In this document: positions 1 through 6,252 of the stretch, in pieces | Layout of the letters: every line of letters starts with the position of its first letter | Position numbering within the stretch: position 1 is the stretch's first letter | Source: Armatimonadota bacterium | GTDB lineage: Bacteria > Armatimonadota > Zipacnadia > Zipacnadales > UBA11051 | Reading direction: 5' to 3' | Assembly (NCBI GenBank): GCA_030612305.1 | Contig: JAUWOG010000151.1 | Coordinates: forward strand, 1 to 6,252 | DNA: 6,252 nucleotides | Program-made: the position numbers and the translations under genes | The notes under the pieces: generated by a model | Seen by the model: the letters and a program-made list of their open reading frames with translations, nothing else | What the model was told of the DNA's origin: nothing | The model's database searches: none

Positions 1-2
1 TG

Positions 3-134
3 GCGGCGGCACGCTGCAAACGCAGCGGAATGCGCTGGTCGAAGGACGGCTCCCAAGCAGTACTGACTTTGCGCTGCCTGCTGCTCAACGCACGCTGGGA
101 CCACTACTGGAAGCCGCTCAAGGCCGTCGCCTGA
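3..134 (+). CDS. ISKra4-like transposase, C-terminal end (5' truncated by window)
   Basis: Reading frame 3 is open from the window edge to a TGA at 132-134 and gives 43 residues. The stretch with GMRWSKDGSQAVLTLR, then LLLNARWDHYW, resembles the C-terminal end of ISKra4-family transposases as I recall them, where a G-M-R-W-S segment is followed by an A-x-L-x-L-R helix and a W-x-x-(Y/F)-W ending. The family moves its insertion sequence by DNA transposition. Whether the element is intact cannot be judged, because the body of the gene lies outside the window. No terminal inverted repeat could be recognised in the bases after the stop, and the element's right end should lie between about 135 and 180. 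It is unrelated in function to the operon downstream. The family call rests on a short segment, so confidence is moderate. Confidence 0.6.
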   Translation, partial: AAARCKRSGMRWSKDGSQAVLTLRCLLLNARWDHYWKPLKAVA

Positions 135-182
135 AACCCACTCTACCTACAACTCAAACGCGCACCCCTCACGCCCCTCCGC

Positions 183-211
183 TTGACGAATCCCCTCCGC
201 CATACTATACT
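183..211 (+). promoter_or_regulatory. Predicted sigma70-type promoter of the ilv operon
   Basis: A TTGACG -35 hexamer at 183-188 is followed by exactly 17 bases and a TATACT -10 hexamer at 206-211. Each differs from the E. coli-type consensus by one base. Transcription would start near 218, about 25-30 bases before the first helix of the T-box leader, which is a normal geometry. The local sequence after the -10 box is A-rich and less GC-rich than the rest of the window. Experimental start-site data are not available here, so this is a pattern-based prediction. Confidence 0.75.
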
Positions 212-317
212 GTTTCAAACCAACACACTAAAAAAGGCACAGAAGGGGAAGAGTAGGCGGCCCCACCCGGCTACAGAGAGCCGTTGTTGCGCTGAGAGAC
301 GGTGCCTGTGGACTGCC

Positions 318-325
318 GAACGTCG
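318..325 (+). promoter_or_regulatory. T-box specifier loop 3' strand, GTC (Val) codon at 322-324
   Basis: The 3' strand of the specifier loop is GAACGTCG. The GAA (318-320) faces AGTA (252-255) on the other strand, the combination that forms the loop E/S-turn motif in T-boxes. GTC follows after one base and is itself followed by G, matching the usual purine after the specifier codon. GTC codes for valine, a product of this pathway. The other registers (CGT Arg, AAC Asn, ACG Thr) fit the position, the following-purine rule or the operon less well. Confidence 0.75.
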
Positions 326-429
326 CCCCTGAGCCGCCGGGCCGAACGAATTCTCGACTACTAGGCTCGGCCGGGGTACGCCCGTTAGCGCGTCAAAGAG
401 TCCGGTGTGCTCAAACGCACCGGAAACCT

Positions 430-465
430 GGGTGGTACCGCAGGAGTCAGTTGGCCTCTTGTCCC
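430..465 (+). promoter_or_regulatory. T-box antiterminator
   Basis: The canonical two-helix antiterminator can be drawn in full. Helix A1 pairs GGG 430-432 with CCC 463-465, possibly extended by 425-427 with 466-468. The 7-base bulge TGGTACC (433-439) carries the tRNA acceptor-end binding site. Helix A2 pairs 440-446 with 456-462 (7 pairs, two of them G-U) around a 9-base loop. The 3' strand of A1/A2 (456-465) is almost exactly the 5' strand of the terminator (455-464), so the two structures exclude each other. Confidence 0.9.
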
Positions 466-486
466 GTTGTGGATAAGGGGTTTTTT
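455..486 (+). terminator. T-box intrinsic terminator before ilvD
   Basis: A 10-pair stem (455-464 with 471-480, one G-U near the middle and one near the base) closes a six-base loop CGTTGT and runs straight into six T residues (481-486). This is a rho-independent terminator. It should form when tRNA is charged and stop transcription before ilvD. Bases 487-546, between it and the ilvD ribosome binding site, show no further structure or gene that I can support. Confidence 0.92.
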
Positions 487-558
487 GCTACCCTCATGTC
501 GGCGACACCTTGCCGCACGCTGCGATGACGACACCCGAGCCGAATCGGAGGTACTGAC

Positions 559-2220
559 ATGAAAAAGCGTAGTGGACCAGTGGTTCAGGGCATCAGCCGA
601 GCACCTGCCCGTGCGCTACTCCATGCTTGCGGCTACACGCCCGGGCAGCTTGACGACAACTCCTTCATCGGCATCGCCAACAGCTACAGCGACATCGTGC
701 CCGGCCATATCGGGATGCACAGGCTCCTCCGAGGCGTCGAGCTTGGCATCGCTGCGGGTGGCGGCACTCCCATGTCATTCGGCGTCCCCGCAATATGCGA
801 CGGTGTCGCTATGGGTCATGCCGGCATGTTCTATTCCCTGCCGAGCCGCGAACTCATCGCCGACACGGTCGAGAGCATGACCATCGCCCACGGTTTCGAC
901 GGTCTCGTGCTGCTGACTAACTGTGACAAAATCACTCCCGGAATGTTGATGGCCGCCGGACGCCTCGACATCCCGGCCATAGTCATCACCGCCGGCCCGA
1001 TGCACTCCGGACGTCTCGCAGGCAGGCCGCTCTCGCTCGTCCGCGACACCTTCGAAGCCTTCAACAAGGCCGAGCGCGGTCTCATCACCGAGGACGAACT
1101 CCACGAAATGGAGCGAGAAGCCTGTCCCGGCCTCGGCTCCTGTCAGGGCCTCTACACTGCCAACACTATGGCCTGCGTGACTGAGGCGATGGGCATGAGC
1201 CTGCCCGGTGCCGGCACTGCCCTCGCCGGCTTCGCAGAGAAGGAGCGCCTCGCCTACGATACCGGCCTCGCCGCCTGCAGGCTCGTCGCAGAAGACGTCA
1301 CTGCCCGCCGCATCATCACCGACGCCTCCATACGCAACGCTATACGCATGGACATGGCTCTCGGCGGGTCCACCAACTCCTGCCTCCATATCGCCGCGAT
1401 AGCCTACGAGGCCGGGCTCGACATAGACCTCCACGTCTTCGACGAGCTCTCCGGCGACACTCCGCAGATAAGCCATCTCCGCCCCGGCGGCGACTACATG
1501 ATGGAAGACCTCCACTGGGCCGGCGGCATACCGGGCGTCTTCTCAGTCCTCGCCGACAAGCTCGATGACAACATCACCGTCTCAGGAAAGACGATCGCTG
1601 AGATAGCGGCGGACGGTTGCGTCACTGATAGCGACGTCATCCGCTCGCTCGACAACGCGTACCGACCCGAAGGTGGTATCGCCGTCCTTCGTGGCAGTCT
1701 CTGCCCGGACGGAGCGGTAATCAAGCAGTCCGCCGTGTCCGACAAGATGCGTAAGTTCCGTGGCAAGGCCGTCTGCTTCGACTCCGAAGAAGACGCCCTC
1801 GAGGCCATCATCGCCGACACGATCCCTGACGGTTCCTGGGCCATCATCCGCTACGAGGGCCCCAGGGGCGGCCCCGGCATGAGAGAAATGCTCAACCCGA
1901 CTGCCACCCTCACCGGAATGGGCAAGGAGGACTCCATCGGCCTGCTTACTGACGGCCGCTTCTCCGGCGGCACCAGGGGGCCTTGCGTCGGACACATCTC
2001 CCCCGAAGCCGCCGCCGGTGGCCCGCTCGCGCTCGTACAGGACGGCGACGAGATCGCCATTGACCTCGACGCCGGCACGCTTGACCTGCTCGTTGACGAC
2101 GCCGAGCTCGCCCGCCGCAAACAGGATTGGCAACAGCCCCAGGCCAAAATCACCACCGGCTGGCTCGCGCGCTATGCCCGCACTGTGCAGTCTGCTTCAA
2201 CCGGAGCGATCATGAAATAA
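559..2220 (+). CDS. ilvD: Dihydroxy-acid dehydratase (IlvD)
   Basis: The enzyme removes water from 2,3-dihydroxy-isovalerate and 2,3-dihydroxy-3-methylvalerate to give the keto acid precursors of valine (and leucine) and isoleucine, in the cytoplasm. The 553 residues are close to the usual bacterial length and cover the whole IlvD/Edd fold. Signature motifs include CDGVAMGH (80-87), NCDKITPGM (121-129), GSCQGLYTANTM (193-204) and TDGRFSGGTRG (464-474). By match to the E. coli enzyme, Asp81, Asp123, Lys124 (carbamylated) and Glu443 are metal-site residues, Cys122 and Cys195 bind the Fe-S cluster, and Ser469 is the catalytic base. The site of the third cluster cysteine found in the [2Fe-2S] class is Gly49 (motif VPGH), as in E. 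coli, which suggests the oxygen-sensitive [4Fe-4S] type. The ATG is preceded by GGAGG at 547-551 with a 7-base spacer. It is the first gene after the T-box terminator and so directly under tRNA control. Confidence 0.97.
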   Translation: MKKRSGPVVQGISRAPARALLHACGYTPGQLDDNSFIGIANSYSDIVPGHIGMHRLLRGVELGIAAGGGTPMSFGVPAICDGVAMGHAGMFYSLPSRELIADTVESMTIAHGFDGLVLLTNCDKITPGMLMAAGRLDIPAIVITAGPMHSGRLAGRPLSLVRDTFEAFNKAERGLITEDELHEMEREACPGLGSCQGLYTANTMACVTEAMGMSLPGAGTALAGFAEKERLAYDTGLAACRLVAEDVTARRIITDASIRNAIRMDMALGGSTNSCLHIAAIAYEAGLDIDLHVFDELSGDTPQISHLRPGGDYMMEDLHWAGGIPGVFSVLADKLDDNITVSGKTIAEIAADGCVTDSDVIRSLDNAYRPEGGIAVLRGSLCPDGAVIKQSAVSDKMRKFRGKAVCFDSEEDALEAIIADTIPDGSWAIIRYEGPRGGPGMREMLNPTATLTGMGKEDSIGLLTDGRFSGGTRGPCVGHISPEAAAGGPLALVQDGDEIAIDLDAGTLDLLVDDAELARRKQDWQQPQAKITTGWLARYARTVQSASTGAIMK

Positions 2221-2269
2221 CGCCCGCAGCGGCCGACACGCAACCTGTCCACAGCCCGCTGCGGTCTTC

Positions 2270-2275
2270 AGGAGG
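2270..2275 (+). promoter_or_regulatory. Ribosome binding site that fixes the ilvB TTG start
   Basis: AGGAGG lies 7 bases before TTG 2283-2285. The frame stays open upstream to 2127, inside ilvD, but those codons overlap ilvD and have no homology to acetohydroxyacid synthase. The next in-frame ATG (2295) is only 4 codons further on, with a 19-base gap from this site, so the TTG is favoured. Confidence 0.85.
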
Positions 2276-2282
2276 TGCTACA

Positions 2283-3962
<1,680 letters not shown>

Positions 3963-4001
3963 CCTGAGAAGGACAAGTGACACAACCTGCAGCGGCCACG
4001 A

Positions 4002-4010
4002 AAGGTGATC
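4002..4010 (+). promoter_or_regulatory. Ribosome binding site of ilvN
   Basis: AAGGTGATC closely matches the complement of the 16S rRNA 3' end and ends 3 bases before ATG 4014; its core GGTG ends 6 bases before. An in-frame GTG at 4005 lies inside this site and is therefore unlikely to be the start. Confidence 0.75.
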
Positions 4011-4013
4011 AAA

Positions 4014-4505
4014 ATGCCTAACATACATACTCTCTCGGCCCTCGTCAAGAACCGGCCCCGAGTCCTCGCCCGTGTCGCCGGGCTCTTCGCCAGACGCGAG
4101 TTCAATATCGAGAGCCTCGCCGTCAGCACCACTGAGGACCCGGCCATGTCCCGCATGACCATCGCCGTGGACGTCTCCGGCACGCCGCTCGAACAGGTCC
4201 GCAAGCAGCTCGAAAAGCTCCATGACGTCGTCACCGTCATGGACCATACCGACGATGCTGTCGTCGAGCGCGAGCTTTGCCTCCTCAAGGTCGAGGTCCC
4301 CGCCGAAAAGCGGCCCGAGATCAGCGCCCTTGCCGAGATCTTCCGAGGCGACATCATTGACATCGGCAACGGCACCCTCATCGTTCAGTGCATCGGCGAT
4401 ACCGGCAAGATTGATGCCTTCATCGCCAATTTCCGCGAATACGGCATCATCGAACTCGTGCGCACCGGCAAGGTCCTGCTCGCACGCGGACACCAGAAAA
4501 CCTGA
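4014..4505 (+). CDS. ilvN: Acetolactate synthase small (regulatory) subunit (IlvN/IlvH)
   Basis: This subunit binds IlvB, raises its activity and usually confers feedback inhibition by valine. The 163 residues match the standard IlvH length. Residues 4-78 form an ACT domain with ARVAGLFARREFNIESL (19-35) and the SRMTI strand (46-50). Residues from about 82 form the C-terminal ALS_ss_C domain, starting VVERELCLLKVEV, with EIFRGDIIDIG (108-118) and a final GKVLLARG. The effector loop reads KNRPRVLAR (12-20). Aligned by eye with E. coli IlvH, its Gly14 is Arg16 here, while the preceding Asn (E. coli Asn11) is kept as Asn13. Changes at that Gly are associated with valine resistance in E. coli, so feedback control may be altered. 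The gene sits 51 bases after ilvB, as expected for a translationally paired holoenzyme, and 31 bases before the next gene. Confidence 0.96.
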   Translation: MPNIHTLSALVKNRPRVLARVAGLFARREFNIESLAVSTTEDPAMSRMTIAVDVSGTPLEQVRKQLEKLHDVVTVMDHTDDAVVERELCLLKVEVPAEKRPEISALAEIFRGDIIDIGNGTLIVQCIGDTGKIDAFIANFREYGIIELVRTGKVLLARGHQKT

Positions 4506-4536
4506 GCCCCCGGCCCACAAAAGGAGCTTACGCAAC

Positions 4537-5244
4537 ATGCCAGCCCCTCAAAGGCATCTCGCGATCCTCGCCGTCGTCGCTGCACTCCTGCTCGCAGCCG
4601 TCGCCGCCTGCGCGGCACCTGTCCGCTATGAGCAAAAAGACCTCACCGACGCCGAATTCAAGTCCCTGACCATGAACAGCCCGGAGTTCTGCGATGTCAA
4701 TCTCCGCAACGCCGAATTCCTCCGCTGCGCCTTCACCCACGGCAAGTTCGACCGCTGCTCCTTCACCGAAACCTCCTTCCGCGACACCAAACTCCACAAG
4801 CCCTCCTTCACCCAGGCCACCTTCGAGTATCCATCCTTCTATGGCTTCACGCTCAAGTATGGACGCTTCGAGAACGCAACCTTCGACGGCACCCGCTTCT
4901 ACAATTGCGATTTCAACAATATCGTCTATGAGTACGGGGAAAGCGACGACCTCCATCTCCGCCAGTGCACCGGTCGCGCCTGGTATCTCGAACGCGTCGC
5001 GCTCCGCCGCCTTCGCGCCGAGTACCTCGAAGCTGCCCATGCAAACTGGCGCTATTGCGAGTTCGATCACGGATCCTTCTACTCCCCCGACTTCTCCTTC
5101 AGCACTATGGAGAACGGCGACCTCCGGCGCATGTCCATCAAGCGCTGCGATCTCTCCGGCACCAGTCTCGACAACTGCGACATCCGAGGCCTCACCATTG
5201 ACGGCGTTGACATACAAGAGCTTCTGCGCAAGGCAGGCCATTAG
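4537..5244 (+). CDS. Exported pentapeptide-repeat protein, putative lipoprotein
   Basis: Function unknown. The 235 residues start with a signal sequence: a short basic N-terminus (Arg6, His7), a hydrophobic core (8-24) and a lipobox-like VAAC with Cys25, so the protein is probably exported and may be lipid-anchored. Cleavage by ordinary signal peptidase I just after Cys25 is the alternative. From Leu36 to Ile226 a large hydrophobic residue recurs every fifth position in one unbroken register, about 39 pentapeptides. Phe dominates up to 126 (41, 51, 61, 66, 71, 76, 81, 91 and onward) and Leu/Ile dominate near the end. The register weakens between 136 and 166. Small residues or Cys sit two before the central residue, with Cys at 64, 74, 124, 174, 204 and 214. 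This predicts a right-handed quadrilateral beta-helix of roughly ten coils. ATG 4537 has AAGGAG at 4521-4526. Its place between ilvN and ilvC implies shared expression, not a shown role in the pathway. Confidence 0.85.
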   Translation: MPAPQRHLAILAVVAALLLAAVAACAAPVRYEQKDLTDAEFKSLTMNSPEFCDVNLRNAEFLRCAFTHGKFDRCSFTETSFRDTKLHKPSFTQATFEYPSFYGFTLKYGRFENATFDGTRFYNCDFNNIVYEYGESDDLHLRQCTGRAWYLERVALRRLRAEYLEAAHANWRYCEFDHGSFYSPDFSFSTMENGDLRRMSIKRCDLSGTSLDNCDIRGLTIDGVDIQELLRKAGH

Positions 5245-5306
5245 CCACATGGCGGCGAAAACACATCCCGGTACTCGAGACCGCACCAGCCGGGGAGAGA
5301 CCCCCA

Positions 5307-5702
5307 GTGGACCCGCAGCTTCATGAGATCGTTGACCTGGCGCAGGTGGACCTCGCGATGGTCTATCTGGCCCTCGCCGCGCCCGTGCTCGGAATAGTCA
5401 TCGGCGCCATCGTCGGCCGGCTCCGCCACGGCGTCCTCTACGGCATCGGCCGCGGCCTGGCATTCGGAATGCTCGGCCCCATCATCCTCGTCATGTGGCG
5501 CTTCTACCGCTACATGGTCCGCTACGACCCGGCCACCGGCTATGTCGGCCTGCACAAAATGTCCGTCTTCGCGCTCAATGTCTGCGTATTCGCCATAGTG
5601 GGCATCCTACTCGGCGCGCTCTATGCCAAGCTCATTGCCCGCCGCCCACCACAACCGGCGCAAGACACAAACCAAACCGACGAAGAAAGTCCTGGCAACT
5701 AA
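5307..5702 (+). CDS. Small three-helix integral membrane protein, function unknown
   Basis: The 131-residue product matches no family I recognise. A short acidic N-terminus is followed by three likely membrane helices: about 16-37 (ending at Arg38-Arg40), 43-63 (followed by the basic, aromatic WRFYRYMVRY) and 86-107. A hydrophilic Pro/Gln/Asp/Glu-rich cytoplasm- or exterior-facing tail runs from about 112. Glycines spaced by four (29/33/37, 46/50/54, 99/103) suggest close helix packing or oligomerisation. The loop DPATGYVGLHKMSV (74-87) looks specific and may be a conserved family feature. The start is GTG with GGGGAG at 5292-5297 and a 9-base spacer. The gene lies 62 bases after the pentapeptide-repeat gene and 20 bases before ilvC. 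Its codon use resembles its neighbours, so it is probably a real, co-transcribed gene. A transport role for branched-chain amino acids is conceivable, but nothing in the sequence supports it directly. Confidence 0.82.
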   Translation: MDPQLHEIVDLAQVDLAMVYLALAAPVLGIVIGAIVGRLRHGVLYGIGRGLAFGMLGPIILVMWRFYRYMVRYDPATGYVGLHKMSVFALNVCVFAIVGILLGALYAKLIARRPPQPAQDTNQTDEESPGN

Positions 5703-5722
5703 TTCACAAGGAGGAATTCCCA

Positions 5723-6252
5723 ATGGCTGTTACCATCTACTATGACGACGACGCTGACCTGGGCGTACTCGAGGACAAGAAGATCGCGATCATCGGGTAC
5801 GGAATCCAGGGCGGGGCCCAATCGCTCTGCCTCCGCGACTCCGGCCTCGACGTCATCGTCTCCGAGCTCCCCGGCACGCCCAACCACGACCGCGCCGTCG
5901 CCGACGGCTGGGAGGTCTATGACGATGCCGCCCGGGCCGCGGCCGAAGCCGATCTCATCCAGATACTCACCCAGGATCACGTCCAGAAGATGGTGTACGA
6001 AAACCTCATCGAGCCCAACCTCGAGACAGGCAACTCGCTCATCTTCTCTCACGGCTTCAACATCCACTACAAGCAGATTATCCCCCCCGACTACGTTGAC
6101 GTCTTCATGATCGCACCCAAGGGCCCCGGCGCTCTCGTCCGCGAGTGTTACCTCTCAGACACCGGCGTCCCCTCGCTCCTCGCCGTCTATCAGGACTACA
6201 CCGGCAACGCCAAGGCCTACGGCCTCGCCTATGCCAAGGGCATCAAGGGCAC
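5723..6252 (+). CDS. ilvC: Ketol-acid reductoisomerase (IlvC), N-terminal 176 residues, cut by window end
   Basis: The enzyme isomerises and reduces 2-acetolactate and 2-aceto-2-hydroxybutyrate to the dihydroxy acids that IlvD dehydrates. The frame is open from ATG 5723 to the window edge. The Rossmann domain begins with the dinucleotide motif GYGIQG (25-30). Catalytic-region motifs follow: FSHGFNIHY (108-116, with the key His110) and VFMIAPKGPG (127-136, with Lys133). Length and spacing match the short class I form. The metal-binding knotted C-terminal domain lies beyond the window. The loop after the second strand reads SELPGTPNHDRA (47-58). Typical NADPH enzymes have about GLRPGSSSW there, so Glu48 and Leu49 replace Leu and the phosphate-binding Arg, and Pro53 replaces a Ser. 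This suggests a preference for NADH. The Shine-Dalgarno AAGGAGG at 5708-5714 is the strongest in the operon, 8 bases from the ATG. Confidence 0.96.
   Translation, partial: MAVTIYYDDDADLGVLEDKKIAIIGYGIQGGAQSLCLRDSGLDVIVSELPGTPNHDRAVADGWEVYDDAARAAAEADLIQILTQDHVQKMVYENLIEPNLETGNSLIFSHGFNIHYKQIIPPDYVDVFMIAPKGPGALVRECYLSDTGVPSLLAVYQDYTGNAKAYGLAYAKGIKG

Larger units (their letters stand above)
241..486 (+). promoter_or_regulatory. T-box riboswitch leader, probably valine-specific
   Basis: This leader senses uncharged tRNA in the nascent transcript and decides between termination and expression of ilvD and the genes after it. Stem I is readable. A base helix 244-248/326-330 lies below a specifier loop (249-255 opposite 318-325). 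Above the loop, helix 256-260/313-317 leads to helix 271-276/306-311. The distal part has the conserved AGAGAG (275-280) as AG bulge and a terminal helix 281-284/299-302. The 3' strand of the specifier loop reads GAAC-GTC-G, and GTC (322-324) followed by a purine fits a valine codon. A Stem II candidate spans 337-375 and a Stem III hairpin pairs 401-407 with 418-424. The conserved box GGGTGGTACCGC lies at 430-441. In it, TGGT (433-436) would pair with the tRNA 3' end and implies an A discriminator base, as tRNA-Val normally has. The antiterminator and terminator are listed separately. Confidence 0.93.

Noticed and set aside
427..444. CCTG/CAGG pairing around the conserved T-box sequence
   Set aside because: It would bury the tRNA-binding bulge. 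The two-helix fold (430-432/463-465 and 440-446/456-462) matches the known antiterminator layout and overlaps the terminator as required.
496..528. Short frame ATG...TGA after the T-box terminator as a possible leader peptide
   Set aside because: It has only ten codons, no ribosome binding site, and no run of Val, Leu or Ile codons. Control is already explained by the T-box.
775..1515. 246-codon minus-strand frame inside ilvD
   Set aside because: It is a shadow of ilvD, with no domain, no ribosome site and biased composition.
2127..2282. N-terminal extension of ilvB into the end of ilvD
   Set aside because: The extra 52 codons overlap ilvD, have no similarity to the family, and the Shine-Dalgarno sequence at 2270-2275 points to TTG 2283.
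4222..4536. Upstream extension of the pentapeptide-repeat gene frame
   Set aside because: It overlaps ilvN in another frame and has Ser/Pro-rich shadow composition. ATG 4537 has a good ribosome site and starts a proper signal peptide.
5713..5720. Perfect palindrome GGAATTCC next to the ilvC ribosome binding site
   Set aside because: Eight bases is too short to be more than chance, and no second copy or operator context was seen.

Overview
The window carries a branched-chain amino acid (valine/isoleucine) biosynthesis operon on the + strand of a GC-rich bacterium, controlled by a T-box tRNA-sensing leader. T-box control of ilv genes is typical of Gram-positive bacteria and of several other phyla (Chloroflexota, Deinococcota, some Desulfobacterota-like lineages). 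It argues against an enteric-type proteobacterium, which would use peptide attenuation. The sequence alone does not fix the phylum; an Armatimonadota- or Chloroflexota-like genome is a guess only.

Layout. Bases 3-134 hold the last 43 codons of an ISKra4-like transposase. A strong sigma70-type promoter follows at 183-211 (TTGACG, 17-base spacer, TATACT). About 30 bases downstream of the predicted transcription start is a T-box leader (241-486). It has a legible Stem I, a specifier loop that reads GTC (valine), the conserved GGGTGGTACCGC box, and an antiterminator and a U-tailed terminator that compete for the same strand. The genes then follow: ilvD (559-2220), ilvB (TTG start, 2283-3962), ilvN (4014-4505), an exported pentapeptide-repeat protein (4537-5244), a three-helix membrane protein (5307-5702) and ilvC (from 5723, cut by the window end). 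All genes are co-directional, gaps are 20-62 bases, each start has a Shine-Dalgarno sequence, and no terminator is evident between genes. One transcript from the T-box promoter through ilvC is therefore the simplest reading.

How the genes work together. IlvB (catalytic) and IlvN (ACT-domain regulatory) form acetohydroxyacid synthase. IlvC reduces and isomerises the acetohydroxyacids. IlvD dehydrates the diols to the 2-keto acid precursors of valine and isoleucine. When tRNA-Val is uncharged, the leader should antiterminate and switch the whole set on. Two non-metabolic genes, an exported beta-helix protein and a small membrane protein, sit between ilvN and ilvC and have no known role in the pathway.

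Points worth a second look: the valine specifier; an ilvC cofactor loop that looks NADH-type rather than NADPH-type; an IlvN effector-loop Gly replaced by Arg; and the unbroken run of about 39 pentapeptides in a putative lipoprotein.
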